From Rhodanobacter sp. FW104-R8 (GTDB lineage Bacteria > Pseudomonadota > Gammaproteobacteria > Xanthomonadales > Rhodanobacteraceae): 55,481 bases of DNA. Positions within the stretch are counted from its first letter, which is position 1; each line of letters opens with the position of its first letter. A model generated the notes under the pieces. That model was not told the DNA's origin. It was given only the letters and a program-made list of their open reading frames with translations, and searched no databases. Location: NCBI RefSeq assembly GCF_001617365.1, contig NZ_LVJR01000123.1, forward strand, positions 1 through 55,481. The letters are read 5' to 3'. The translations under genes were made by a program, and so were the position numbers. Below are positions 33,415 through 42,549 of the stretch, one piece after another.

Positions 33415-35139
33415 ATGTCATCTCAATTGCAACCGTCGCTCACAGGTTTGTCAGGTATGGCGCGTCGGCTGGTGTCCGAGGGAGTGATGCCCGAGGACGT
33501 CGTGCGCAAGGCGATGGCCGACAGCAACCAGAGCAAGTCCACCCTGACGACGTGGCTGCTGGAACGCAACCTGGTCGACAGCGCCGAGCTGGCGCGCATC
33601 GCTTCGGCCGAATTCGGCATGCCGATAATGGACGTGGCGGCGCTGAACCCGGCCACGATGCCGCTGGACCTGATCAGCGAGGCGCTGATCACCAAGCACC
33701 AGGCGCTGCCGCTGTTCCGCCGCGGCAAGCGGCTGTTTGTGGGCATCGCCGACCCGATGCAGTCGCATGCGCTGGACGAGATCAAGTTCCACTCCAACTG
33801 CATGGTGGAGCCGATCCTGGTGGAGCGCGGCTCGCTGCAGCGGGTGATCGAGAGCCTGCTCAACAACATGCGCAACACCATGCCCGACATGGGCGGTGGC
33901 GAGCTGGACGAGCTGGACATCGAGGGCGGCGACGGCGAGAACGAGTCGAGCAGCGGCGTCGACGCAACCGCGAACGATGACGCGCCGGTGGTGAAGTTCG
34001 TCAACAAGATCCTGGTGGACGCGATCCGCCGCGGCGCCTCGGACATCCATTTCGAGCCGTTCGAGACGCAATACCGGGTGCGCCTGCGCATGGACGGCAT
34101 CCTCAAGGCCGTGTCCAACCCGCCAATGAAGATGGCCAACCGCATCTCCTCGCGCATCAAGGTGATGGCGCAGCTGGACATCGCCGAGAAGCGCGTGCCG
34201 CAGGACGGCCGCATCAAGCTCAACCTGTCGAAGACCCGCGCGGTCGACTTCCGCGTGAGCACGCTGCCCACGCTGTTCGGCGAGAAGATCGTGCTGCGCA
34301 TCCTGGACGGCTCCTCGGCCAGGATCGGCATCGAGAAGCTCGGCTACGAGCCGGACCAGCAGAAGCTCTACATCGACGCGATCCACAAGCCGTACGGCAT
34401 GGTGCTGGTCACCGGCCCCACCGGCTCGGGCAAGACGGTGTCGCTGTACACCGGCCTGAACATGCTCAACACCGCCGAACGCAACATCTCGACGGTGGAG
34501 GACCCGGTGGAAATCCGCGTCGAGGGCATCAACCAGGTGCAGCAGAACGTGAAGCGCGGCATGACCTTCGCCAGTGCGCTGCGCTCGTTCCTGCGCCAGG
34601 ATCCGGACGTGATCATGGTCGGTGAGATCCGCGACCTGGAAACCGCCGAGATCGCGATCAAGGCGGCGCAGACCGGCCACATGGTGCTGTCCACCCTGCA
34701 TACCAACGACGCGGCGCAGACCGTCTCGCGCCTGATGAACATGGGCATCGCGCCGTACAACATCACCTCGTCGGTGAGCCTGATCATCGCCCAGCGCCTG
34801 GCGCGGCGCCTGCACGACTGCAAGAAGCCGATCGACCTGCCGCCGCACGTGCTGCTGGCGGCCGGCTTCAGCCAGGCCGACATCGACGCGGGGCTGACCA
34901 TCTACGAGGCCGTGGGCTGCGACGGCTGCAACGAGGGATACAAGGGCCGCCTGGGCATCTACCAGGTGATGCCGATGCTGGAGGAGATCCAGAAGATCGT
35001 CCTGCAGGGCGGCAACACGATGCAGATCGCCGAGGCGGCCAGGGCCGCGGGAGTGAACGACTTGCGCGCGTCGGCCCTGCTGAAGGTGAAGCAGGGGTTG
35101 ACCAGCCTGACCGAGATCGACCGCGTCACCAAGGAATGA
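33415..35139 (+). CDS. pilB: Type IV pilus extension ATPase PilB
   Basis: 574 residues. The N-terminal MshEN/T2SSE-N domain is followed by the ATPase core, with Walker A GPTGSGKT at 334-341, Asp and His boxes (STVEDPVEIR, MVLSTLHTNDAAQTVSRL) and Walker B-type DPDVIMVGEIRDLETAE. The zinc-type cysteine cluster near the end (LHDCKKP, CDGCNEGYKGRLGIYQ) is typical. It powers pilus assembly from the cytoplasm. It starts the pilB-pilC-pilD-coaE run. Confidence 0.97.
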   Translation: MSSQLQPSLTGLSGMARRLVSEGVMPEDVVRKAMADSNQSKSTLTTWLLERNLVDSAELARIASAEFGMPIMDVAALNPATMPLDLISEALITKHQALPLFRRGKRLFVGIADPMQSHALDEIKFHSNCMVEPILVERGSLQRVIESLLNNMRNTMPDMGGGELDELDIEGGDGENESSSGVDATANDDAPVVKFVNKILVDAIRRGASDIHFEPFETQYRVRLRMDGILKAVSNPPMKMANRISSRIKVMAQLDIAEKRVPQDGRIKLNLSKTRAVDFRVSTLPTLFGEKIVLRILDGSSARIGIEKLGYEPDQQKLYIDAIHKPYGMVLVTGPTGSGKTVSLYTGLNMLNTAERNISTVEDPVEIRVEGINQVQQNVKRGMTFASALRSFLRQDPDVIMVGEIRDLETAEIAIKAAQTGHMVLSTLHTNDAAQTVSRLMNMGIAPYNITSSVSLIIAQRLARRLHDCKKPIDLPPHVLLAAGFSQADIDAGLTIYEAVGCDGCNEGYKGRLGIYQVMPMLEEIQKIVLQGGNTMQIAEAARAAGVNDLRASALLKVKQGLTSLTEIDRVTKE

Positions 35140-35275
35140 GCGGCGGATATGGGGCCGCCGTTGCACCGAACTTGCGTCCGACGCCACGGTTTGGCGCCGC
35201 AAAAATGGCATAAGCTGCACAAATACTGTCTGCCGCCCGCATAGGACGGCTCCGGGACTGGACTACTGGGGGAAG

Positions 35276-36556
35276 ATGCGCATGGCCACGGCTACCGCAA
35301 CCACGAACATCGACAAGGCGCGCTCGCTGGGTGCCCAGCGCGCCCAGGTCAGCCAGCTGACCACCTACGAGTGGGTCGCGCTGGACAAGCGTGGCAAGCG
35401 CATGAAGGGCGACATGCCGGCGAAGAACGCCACGCTGGTCAAGGCCGAGCTGCGCCGCCAGGGCATGAACCCGCAAACCGTGCGCGAACGCGCCAAGCCG
35501 CTGTTCGGCTCCACCGGCAGCACGATCAAGCCGGGCGACGTGGCCATCTTCAGCCGCCAGATCGCCACCATGATGGCCTCCGGCGTACCGATGATCCAGG
35601 CCTTCGACATCATCGCCGACGGCCAGAAGAACATCCGCTTCAAGAACGTCCTCATCGACGTCAAGCAGAACATCGAGGGCGGTTCGTCGCTGAACGAGGC
35701 GCTGGGCCGCTACCCGGTGCAGTTCGACGAGCTGTACTGCAACCTGGTGAAGGCCGGCGAGGCCTCCGGCGTGCTGGATACCGTGCTGGACACCGTGGCG
35801 ACCTACAAGGAGCGCACCGAGGCGATCAAGAAGAAGATCAAGAAGGCGCTGTTCTACCCGGCGATGGTGCTGGTGGTGGTGTTCATGGTCTGCCTGATCA
35901 TGCTGCTGTTCGTGGTGCCGGTGTTCGCCAAGACATTCAAGGACGCCGGCGCGCAGCTGCCCGCCCCCACCCAGTTGCTGGTGACCGCCTCGGAGTTCAT
36001 GCAGAGCTACTGGTTCGTCGTCATCGGCATCATCGGCGGCAGCATCGCCGCGATCGTGATCGCCAAGAAGCGCTCGGTGAAATTCGCCCACTTCCTCGAC
36101 CGCATGTCGCTGAAGATGCCGGTGATGGGCAACATCGTGCGCAACTCGGCGATCGCCCGCTTCGCCCGCACCCTGGGCGTGACGTTCCGCGCCGGCGTGC
36201 CGCTGGTCGAGGCACTGGACGCGGTGGCCGGCGCCACCGGCAGCGTGGTGTACGGCGACGCGGTCAGGCAGATGCGCGAGGACATCGCGGTCGGCCACCA
36301 GTTGCAGCTGGCGATGCGGCAGACCGGCCTGTTCCCCAACATGGTGGTGCAGATGACCGCGATCGGCGAGGAATCCGGCGCGCTGGACAACATGCTGTTC
36401 AAGGTCGCCGAGTTCTACGAGGAAGAAGTCAGCAACGCGGTCGACACCCTGTCCACCCTGCTCGAACCGATCATCATGGTCGTGCTCGGCACCCTGGTCG
36501 GCGGCATGGTGGTGGCCCTGTACCTGCCGATCTTCAAGCTCGCCGGCACGTTCTGA
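35276..36556 (+). CDS. pilC: Type IV pilus inner-membrane platform protein PilC
   Basis: 426 residues. Two T2SSF domains (about 85-205 and 285-410) with FSRQIATMMASGVPMIQAFD and FARTLGVTFRAGVPLVEALD, and three membrane segments. GGGGGAAG precedes two possible starts, 35276 and 35282; the latter has the better spacing. It forms the membrane platform turned by PilB. Confidence 0.96.
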   Translation: MRMATATATTNIDKARSLGAQRAQVSQLTTYEWVALDKRGKRMKGDMPAKNATLVKAELRRQGMNPQTVRERAKPLFGSTGSTIKPGDVAIFSRQIATMMASGVPMIQAFDIIADGQKNIRFKNVLIDVKQNIEGGSSLNEALGRYPVQFDELYCNLVKAGEASGVLDTVLDTVATYKERTEAIKKKIKKALFYPAMVLVVVFMVCLIMLLFVVPVFAKTFKDAGAQLPAPTQLLVTASEFMQSYWFVVIGIIGGSIAAIVIAKKRSVKFAHFLDRMSLKMPVMGNIVRNSAIARFARTLGVTFRAGVPLVEALDAVAGATGSVVYGDAVRQMREDIAVGHQLQLAMRQTGLFPNMVVQMTAIGEESGALDNMLFKVAEFYEEEVSNAVDTLSTLLEPIIMVVLGTLVGGMVVALYLPIFKLAGTF

Positions 36557-36577
36557 CGCAACCTCAAAAACCGGATC

Positions 36578-36650
36578 AAGAGCCGGCGGGCCGTGCCCGC
36601 CCTACAATGGCATCACGCTTCGTAGGGCGGGCACTGCCCGCCGCTTTTAT
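36578..36650. repeat. REP pair (family 1), inverted
   Basis: Facing GGCGGGCCGTGCCCGCC and GGCGGGCACTGCCCGCC units with CTACAATGG and CGTAG feet inward, between pilC and pilD. It may attenuate transcription within the pilus operon. Confidence 0.85.
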
Positions 36651-36717
36651 TTGCACGAGCGCGCCGTACCCTTATGCCCTGCCCCTGCCGAGGGGCTTTG
36701 AAACACAAGGCTGACGC

Positions 36718-37575
36718 ATGCCCGAACTTCCGTTTGCCCTGTGGATCGCCCTGGCCGGCGTGCTCGGCCTGCTGGTGGGCAGCTTCCTCAACGTGGTGAT
36801 CCTGCGGCTGCCCGAACGCATGGCGGCAGGCTGGCGGCAGGAGGCGCGGGATGTGCTGGAACTGGAGCCGGACGAGACGCCGTTGCCGCCGGGCATCGTG
36901 CGCGAGCCGTCGCATTGCCCGCAGTGCAAGCACCCGCTGTCGGCGCTGGACAACATCCCACTGTTCGGCTGGCTGCTTCTGCGCGGGCGCTGCCGCTATT
37001 GCCGGGCGAGTATCTCGATCCAGTACCCGCTGGTGGAGCTGCTCAGCGGCGTGCTGAGCGCGGCAATCGTGTGGAAATTCGGCCCGTCGTGGGCCGCGCT
37101 GGCCGGGCTGGCGCTGACCTGGACGCTGATCGCGCTGTCCGGCATCGACTTCCGCACCCAGCTGCTGCCCGACCAGCTCACCTACCCGCTGCTGTGGCTG
37201 GGCCTGCTGCTGTCGCTGCTGCCGATGTTCGTCGCCGCGCCAGCGGCCATCCTCGCGGCGGCGATCGGCTACCTGAGCCTGTGGAGCGTGTACTGGGCGT
37301 TCAAGCTGCTTACCGGCAAGGAAGGCATGGGCTACGGCGATTTCAAGCTGCTTGCGGCGCTGGGCGCGTGGATGGGGCCGATGTCGCTGCTGCCGATCAT
37401 CCTGCTGTCGTCGCTGATCGGGGCCCTGGTCGGCGGCGCCCTGATCGCGCTGCGCAAGCATCAACGCGAGATCCCGATGCCGTTCGGCCCGTTCATCGCC
37501 GCCGCCGGCTGGGTCTGGTTCATGGCCGGATCCGGCCTGCTGCAGGGCTACATGCAACTCACCGGCCTGCGATGA
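36718..37575 (+). CDS. pilD: Prepilin peptidase / N-methyltransferase PilD
   Basis: 285 residues with about eight helices. The cytoplasmic N-terminal loop has two zinc cysteine pairs (SHCPQCKHPL and GRCRYCRAS). The catalytic aspartates are in SGIDFRTQLLPDQ and in GYGDFKLLAALG. It cleaves the leaders of the two pilins here and of type II secretion pseudopilins, and methylates the new N-terminal Phe. Its stop overlaps the coaE start (ATGA). Confidence 0.97.
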   Translation: MPELPFALWIALAGVLGLLVGSFLNVVILRLPERMAAGWRQEARDVLELEPDETPLPPGIVREPSHCPQCKHPLSALDNIPLFGWLLLRGRCRYCRASISIQYPLVELLSGVLSAAIVWKFGPSWAALAGLALTWTLIALSGIDFRTQLLPDQLTYPLLWLGLLLSLLPMFVAAPAAILAAAIGYLSLWSVYWAFKLLTGKEGMGYGDFKLLAALGAWMGPMSLLPIILLSSLIGALVGGALIALRKHQREIPMPFGPFIAAAGWVWFMAGSGLLQGYMQLTGLR

Positions 37576-38195
37576 GCGCGCGGCCGCATGCCCTGGTGAT
37601 CGCGCTGACCGGCGGCGTCGCCGCCGGCAAGACCGCGGTGGCGCGACGCTTCGAGGCGCTCGGCGTGCATGTCCACGACGCCGACGTGGCCGCCCGCGAG
37701 GTGATCGAGCCGGGTACGGCCGGGCTGGCCGCGGTGGTCGATGCGTTCGGGGCCGGGGTGCTGGACGGCACCGGCCGGCTGGATCGCGCCGCGATGCGCC
37801 GGCGCGTGTTTGCCGACCCGGCGGCGCGAAAAACCCTGGAGGCGATCATCCATCCGCTGGTGCGCCAGTGGCTGCACCGGCGGGCGCTGGCCGAACGCGG
37901 CCCGTACTGCCTGCTGGCGATCCCGCTGCTGGCCGAGAACATCGAGCACTACCGCTGGGTCGATCGCGTGCTGCTGGTCGACGCCCCCGAATCGGTGCAG
38001 CTGGCCCGGCTGACCCTCCGCGACGGCATCGACGAAGCCCTGGCCCGCCGCATGCTCGCCCACCAGGCCAGCCGCGCCGAACGCCTGGCGCTGGCCGACG
38101 ACGTGATCGAGAACAGCGGCGACGAATCCGCCCTGGATCACGCCGTCGCCGAACTGCATCGGCGTTACCTAGCGCTGTCACCCTCCGCTTCGTAG
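37572..38195 (+). CDS. coaE: Dephospho-CoA kinase
   Basis: 207 residues. P-loop LTGGVAAGKTAVARRF at about 12-28, then VHVHDADVAAREVI and the lid region RLTLRDGIDEALARRM, all typical of CoaE, the last step of coenzyme A synthesis. The gene order pilD-coaE is common in proteobacteria. The stop TAG is formed by the GTAG foot of a REP, so the last residues (SPSAS) may be REP-derived. Confidence 0.96.
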   Translation: MSARPHALVIALTGGVAAGKTAVARRFEALGVHVHDADVAAREVIEPGTAGLAAVVDAFGAGVLDGTGRLDRAAMRRRVFADPAARKTLEAIIHPLVRQWLHRRALAERGPYCLLAIPLLAENIEHYRWVDRVLLVDAPESVQLARLTLRDGIDEALARRMLAHQASRAERLALADDVIENSGDESALDHAVAELHRRYLALSPSAS

Positions 38196-38302
38196 GGCGG
38201 GCACCGCCCGCCGCTCTTGTTGCATGCCCACCATAAAAGCCAAAGCCGGCAGGCACTGCCTGCCCTACAACCCCGCTTCATAGAGCAGACACTGTCCGCC
38301 GT
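38187..38302. repeat. REP cluster upstream of the transposase gene
   Basis: GCTTCGTAGGGCGGGCACCG (the plus-oriented REP), then an inverted copy GGCAGGCACTGCCTGCCC, then a decayed third unit around GAGCAGACACTGTCCGCC. It lies between coaE and the transposase gene. Confidence 0.85.
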
Positions 38303-38389
38303 ACCTCGCGGCTACGTCATCCGGGAACCAGGCGCCGGCGTGACCATACCCGACAGACAACTCGCGATACGGCTTGCCAGCATCGATGC

Positions 38390-38917
38390 ATGCCCAACTA
38401 TCACCGTGCAAGGATTCCGGGAGCGACTTATTTCTTCACCGTCGTGACGGCGCGACGGCGCCCCCTGCTGGCTACCGCCGAGGCTGTGGCAACCCTGCGC
38501 CAGAGTGTCGCCGAGGTACGACGACAACTACCGTTTTCGATCGATGCGTGGGTGATGCTGCCGAATCACATGCACGCGATCTGGACACTGCCGGTGGACG
38601 ACTTCGATTTCTCCACGCGGTGGGGAAGAATCAAGGCCGGATTTACCCGATACTGCGGCAAGGCACACACGTCCGCACCGGGACACGACGCTGGCCTCTG
38701 GCAGCCCCGCTTCTGGGAGCATCTGATTCGCGACGAGGCTGACTTCGCTGTGCACATGGATTACACGCACTACAACCCGGTGAAACACGGGTACGTGAGG
38801 CGCGTGATCGACTGGCCGTATTCGAGCTTCCATCGCTGCGTACGGCAAGGCACCTACCCTGCCGATTGGGGCGGCAACGAGCCCCATTGCCTGCCGGGCA
38901 GAACGTTCGGCGAGTGA
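38390..38917 (+). CDS. REP-associated tyrosine transposase (RAYT, IS200-like Y1 fold)
   Basis: 175 residues. It begins MPNYHRARIPGATYFFTVVT, has the HUH motif in MLPNHMHAIW and the conserved HYNPVKHGYVRRVIDWPYSSFH with the catalytic tyrosine region. RAYTs cut single-stranded REP DNA at a GTAG/GTGG foot and are single-copy chromosomal enzymes without inverted ends of their own. REPs with a GTAG foot lie on both sides, as expected. The gene looks intact. Confidence 0.93.
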   Translation: MPNYHRARIPGATYFFTVVTARRRPLLATAEAVATLRQSVAEVRRQLPFSIDAWVMLPNHMHAIWTLPVDDFDFSTRWGRIKAGFTRYCGKAHTSAPGHDAGLWQPRFWEHLIRDEADFAVHMDYTHYNPVKHGYVRRVIDWPYSSFHRCVRQGTYPADWGGNEPHCLPGRTFGE

Positions 38918-38921
38918 CGGA

Positions 38922-38986
38922 AAGAGCCGGCGGGCGGTGCCCGCCCTACAACAGCCGCTGCGCAGGGGGGGGCACTGCCCACCACC
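38922..38986. repeat. REP pair downstream of the transposase gene
   Basis: GAGCCGGCGGGCGGTGCCC leading into GCCCTAC, followed by a decayed facing unit GGGGGGGCACTGCCC, starting 5 bp after the stop codon. Confidence 0.8.
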
Positions 38987-39003
38987 ACCCAACACCAACG
39001 CGT

Positions 39004-39963
39004 TCAGGGCCAGAACCCGCGGATGCCGGCAACGCCTTGGGCACGGTTGTCGCGGGCCTGGGCGACGTCCGGGGGAGCCATCCCGCCGAGGGCGTAGACC
39101 GGCAGCGCCGCGGCTTCGGCCAGAGTGGCGAACGCGGCCCAGCCCAGCGGCGGGGTCTGCGGGTGGCTGCGGGTGGCGGCCACCGGCGACAGCGTGGCGA
39201 AATCGGCGATCTGGCCGGCGCGGGCCAGCGAAGCCGCGTCATGGCAACTGGCGCCCACCAGCTGCGCCAGCGGCAGCGGGCGGGCGGACAAGGCCGCCAG
39301 CTGGGTTTCCTTGAGGTGCACGCCGATGCCCAGCACGCGCGCACCCTCGATGTCGCCGTTGAGCAGCAAGGGGACGCCCTGCCGGCGGGCCAATGGCAGC
39401 AGGGCGGCGGCCAGCTCGCGCACGCGCTCGCGCGGCCACAGCGGCAGGCGCAACTGCACCAGCTGCCCGCCACACGCGATCGCCTGGCCGATGCGCTCGA
39501 ACCACGCGTCGCATGATGCGGGCGCTACATCGGCCGGGGTGATCGCGTAGCGCGCAGGCAGCCGCACGGCCTGCAGGATCGCCCGATCGGCCGGAGCCAG
39601 GATCGACGGGTCGACCTGCCCGGGCGGCAGCCATTGCAGCGCCTGCCCTTCCAGCGATTGCGGCTCGCCGTTCCACCGGTCGGTTTGCCAGGCGTCCAGC
39701 AGCAGCTCGCGCCCGGGGGCATGGCAGGGCACGCGGATCAGCGGCTCGGCACGCAGCAGGGCGATGCCGAGTTCTTCCTTCAGCTCGCGCGCCAGTGCCG
39801 CCGCCGGCGTTTCACCGGGTTCGAGCTTGCCGCCGGGGAACTCCCACATGCCGGCCAGGTGCTTGCCGGGCGGCCGCTGCGCCAGCAGCACGCGCCCCGA
39901 GGCGTCGCGCATCACGGCGGCCATCACGTGCATGGCCGGCTTCGGCGCCGCCGGTGCGGGCAT
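39004..39963 (-). CDS. Nudix hydrolase fused to a thiamine-phosphate-synthase-like domain
   Basis: 319 residues. The N-terminal MutT-like Nudix domain (residues 10-135) shows EFPGGKLEPGE and RELKEELG. The C-terminal ThiE/TenI-like barrel (about 140-319) has LVQLRLP, LLLNGD, GVHLKETQL, VGASCHD and YALGGMAP. This fusion is known in gammaproteobacteria: the Nudix part cleans oxidised nucleotides and the ThiE-like part may act on damaged thiamine precursors. Its start shares one base with the folA stop (TGATG). Confidence 0.9.
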   Translation of the reverse strand: MPAPAAPKPAMHVMAAVMRDASGRVLLAQRPPGKHLAGMWEFPGGKLEPGETPAAALARELKEELGIALLRAEPLIRVPCHAPGRELLLDAWQTDRWNGEPQSLEGQALQWLPPGQVDPSILAPADRAILQAVRLPARYAITPADVAPASCDAWFERIGQAIACGGQLVQLRLPLWPRERVRELAAALLPLARRQGVPLLLNGDIEGARVLGIGVHLKETQLAALSARPLPLAQLVGASCHDAASLARAGQIADFATLSPVAATRSHPQTPPLGWAAFATLAEAAALPVYALGGMAPPDVAQARDNRAQGVAGIRGFWP

Positions 39964-40451
39964 CAGCTGTTGCGCAGGTATTCGACCATGTCGAAGTCGT
40001 AGGCGTGCTCGGCATCGGCCTTGTGGTGCACGCGGGAGACTTCGGTCCAGTCGCTGAAGTGCACGCCGGGGAAGAACGCATCGGCCCCGTCGATCGCGGC
40101 GCCGACCCAGGTGAGGTACATGCGGCGCGCGCGCGGCAGCGCTTCGGCGAACACCATGCCGCCGCCGATCACGATCAGGCCGGTGTTGTCGCAACGCGCC
40201 TGCGCCTCCTCGATCGAGCGCACGGTGATCTGGCCCGGGAACGGCGCCTCGTGGCGGCGCGTCAGCACCATGTTGACCCGGTCCGGCAAGGCCCGGCCGA
40301 TCGACAGCGCGGTGTTGTAGCCCATCAGCACGTTCTTGCCGGTGGTCAGCTGCTTGAACCAGCGCAGGTCGTCGGGCAGGTGCCAGGGCAACTGGCCCTT
40401 GCGCCCGATCGCGAAGTTTTCGTCGAGTGCGGCAATCAGCGAAATAGCCAT
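39963..40451 (-). CDS. folA: Dihydrofolate reductase
   Basis: 162 residues, standard chromosomal type: MAISLIAALDENFAIGRKG, LPWHLPDDLRWFKQLT with the catalytic Asp28-type residue, and VIGGGMVFAEALPRA. It reduces dihydrofolate to tetrahydrofolate, regenerating the cofactor used by thyA just upstream. Coupled to the Nudix gene. Confidence 0.97.
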   Translation of the reverse strand: MAISLIAALDENFAIGRKGQLPWHLPDDLRWFKQLTTGKNVLMGYNTALSIGRALPDRVNMVLTRRHEAPFPGQITVRSIEEAQARCDNTGLIVIGGGMVFAEALPRARRMYLTWVGAAIDGADAFFPGVHFSDWTEVSRVHHKADAEHAYDFDMVEYLRNS

Positions 40452-40574
40452 GGCGAATCCTTGGAAGGCTGGGTCGATGGATGGCCTGCGCCTGCGGATG
40501 ACGCCGCCGATAACGCCGGATATTAACAGGCGGCGGCGGCGACGCGCCGGTTTCGCATATTCATGCGCGGCGGG

Positions 40575-41369
40575 TCAGACGGCGACGGCGGCCTTGATCG
40601 CCGGGTGCGACCGGTAGCCCTCGATGGCGATGTGCTCGTAGCGGAAATCGGAGATCGAGCGCACCGCGGGATCGAGCTGCAGCCGCGGCAGCGGCAACGG
40701 CTCGCGGGTCAGCTGCAGGCGCGCCTGCTCGCGGTGGTTGTTGTACAGGTGGGCGTCGCCCAGCGTATGCACGAAATCGCCCACGCCCAGGCCGCAGGCC
40801 TGCGCGATCATGTGGGTGAGCAGCGCGTAGCTGGCGATGTTGAACGGTACGCCGAGGAAGATGTCGCCGGAACGCTGGTACAGCTGGCAGCTGAGCTTGC
40901 CGCCCGCCACGTAGAACTGGAACATCGTGTGGCAGGGCATCAGCGCCATCTTCGGCAGCTCGCCCACGTTCCAGGCATTGACGATCAGCCGCCGCGAATC
41001 CGGGTTGCGCCGGATCTCGTCGACCACCCAGGCGATCTGGTCGACCGCGCCGCCGTCGGCGGTGGGCCAGGCGCGCCACTGCCGGCCGTAGACCGGGCCG
41101 AGGTCGCCGTTCGCGTCGGCCCACTCGTCCCAGATGCGCACGCCGTGTTCCTTCAGGTAGGCGATGTTGGTGTCGCCGCGCAGGAACCAGATCAGCTCGT
41201 GCACGATCGACTTCACGTGCAGCTTCTTGGTGGTGACCAGCGGGAAGCCTTCGTTGAGGTCGAAGCGCATCTGCCAGCCGAACACGCTGCGCGTGCCGGT
41301 GCCGGTGCGGTCGGTCTTTTCGGTGCCGTGGTCGAGGACGTGGCGGAGCAGGTCGAGATAGGCGCGCAT
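40575..41369 (-). CDS. thyA: Thymidylate synthase
   Basis: 264 residues, the common ThyA length. The active-site cysteine is in [31 protein letters not shown] and DAHLYNNH bind dUMP. It makes dTMP from dUMP with methylene-tetrahydrofolate and is functionally paired with folA 123 bp downstream. Confidence 0.98.
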   Translation of the reverse strand: MRAYLDLLRHVLDHGTEKTDRTGTGTRSVFGWQMRFDLNEGFPLVTTKKLHVKSIVHELIWFLRGDTNIAYLKEHGVRIWDEWADANGDLGPVYGRQWRAWPTADGGAVDQIAWVVDEIRRNPDSRRLIVNAWNVGELPKMALMPCHTMFQFYVAGGKLSCQLYQRSGDIFLGVPFNIASYALLTHMIAQACGLGVGDFVHTLGDAHLYNNHREQARLQLTREPLPLPRLQLDPAVRSISDFRYEHIAIEGYRSHPAIKAAVAV

Positions 41370-41382
41370 CGCCCAAGTATAG

Positions 41383-41409
41383 GTAGGAGCGCACCGAAGT
41401 GCGCGAATG
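41383..41409 (+). repeat. REP-like repeat, family 2 (single)
   Basis: GTAGGAGCGCACCGAAGTGC followed by GCGAATG: the GCGCAC/GTGCGC hairpin with a different loop (CGAA) and the GTAG foot. Confidence 0.7.
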
Positions 41410-41420
41410 CTCTTCGCTCC

Positions 41421-41500
41421 AGCTTCGTAGGGCGGGCACGGCCCGCCGCCCCTGGCCGAGCCACACCGCCGAAGAGCCGGTGGGCAGTGCCCACCCTACA
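41421..41500. repeat. REP pair (family 1), inverted
   Basis: AGCTTCGTAGGGCGGGCACG, then an inverted copy GGTGGGCAGTGCCCACCC, which keeps pairing through compensating changes (T-A for C-G). It lies between lgt and thyA. Confidence 0.85.
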
Positions 41501-41509
41501 AGAGCTGTG

Positions 41510-42325
41510 TCAGGCGGCGGTCAGCGGCAAGGTCGGCGCGCGCCACGACATGGCGACCAGCACCAGTCCGATCGCGATCAGCGGCAGCGACTGCATCTGC
41601 CCCATCGTCACCCACTGCGTGCCGAACAGGTAGCCGAGCTGCGGATCGGGCACGCGCACGAACTCCACCATGAAGCGGAAGCAGCCGTACATCAGCGCGA
41701 ACAGGCCGGAGACCAGGTAGCGCGGGCGCGGCTTCAGCGAAACCAGCCAGAGCACCACGAACATCACCACGCCCTCCAGCAGCAGCTCGTACAGCTGCGA
41801 GGGATGCCGCGGCAGGCGGTCGGGCGCGTTCGGGAAGATCATCGCCCACGGCACGTCGCCGGGCTTGCCCCACAGCTCGCCGTTGATGAAATTGCCGAGC
41901 CGGCCCAGGCCCAGTCCGATCGGCACCAGCGGCGCCACGAAGTCGATGGTGTCGAAGAAGTGCAGCTGCTGCTTGCGCGACCACCACCAGCCCGCCGCCA
42001 GCACGCCGAGCAGGCCGCCGTGGAAGCTCATGCCGCCGTCCCACACCTTGAACAGGGTCTGCGGCGCGGTCCAGATCCAGCTGATGTCGGCGTAGAACAG
42101 CATGTACCACACGCGCCCGCCCACGATCACGCCGAGCATGCCGTAGAACAGCAGGTCGCCCAGCGCATCGCGGCTGACCGGCAGGCGCCCGCGCCGGCGC
42201 CGGTACTCGCCCAGCACGGCGACGAAGAAGAAGCCGAGCAGGTACATCAGGCCGTACCAGTGCACCTGGATCGGGCCGAGATGGAAGGCGACGGGGTTGA
42301 TGTCGACGACGTAGGGCTGGGGCAT
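41510..42325 (-). CDS. lgt: Prolipoprotein diacylglyceryl transferase
   Basis: 271 residues, seven helices. Family signatures [15 protein letters not shown] and [15 protein letters not shown] are intact, with [12 protein letters not shown] downstream. It attaches diacylglycerol to the lipobox cysteine of prolipoproteins in the inner membrane. The start [19 protein letters not shown] at 42325 matches the family. Confidence 0.97.
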   Translation of the reverse strand: MPQPYVVDINPVAFHLGPIQVHWYGLMYLLGFFFVAVLGEYRRRRGRLPVSRDALGDLLFYGMLGVIVGGRVWYMLFYADISWIWTAPQTLFKVWDGGMSFHGGLLGVLAAGWWWSRKQQLHFFDTIDFVAPLVPIGLGLGRLGNFINGELWGKPGDVPWAMIFPNAPDRLPRHPSQLYELLLEGVVMFVVLWLVSLKPRPRYLVSGLFALMYGCFRFMVEFVRVPDPQLGYLFGTQWVTMGQMQSLPLIAIGLVLVAMSWRAPTLPLTAA

Positions 42326-42549
42326 GGCGACCGGGTCGGATGGCAAAGCCCAAGTGTAGCGGGCCGGCGGGGCATCCGCGGCCGCCACTTTCGCCCTCTC
42401 CCGCGCACTGGCTAGAATCATCGGCAGACAGCGCCATGTGCCGGGGGGATACGGAACGCACGTCGCTGCCAGCGGGGATTCCACGTCCGGCTACCGCCGC
42501 GCTCGAGGCGGCCGGATTCCCGCAGGGAACGAGCCAGGGGGAAAACACG

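Noticed and set aside
36578..38986. CRISPR array
   Set aside because: The repeats are palindromic, irregularly spaced, in inverted pairs and scattered across the window, with no unique spacers and no cas genes; they are REP elements.
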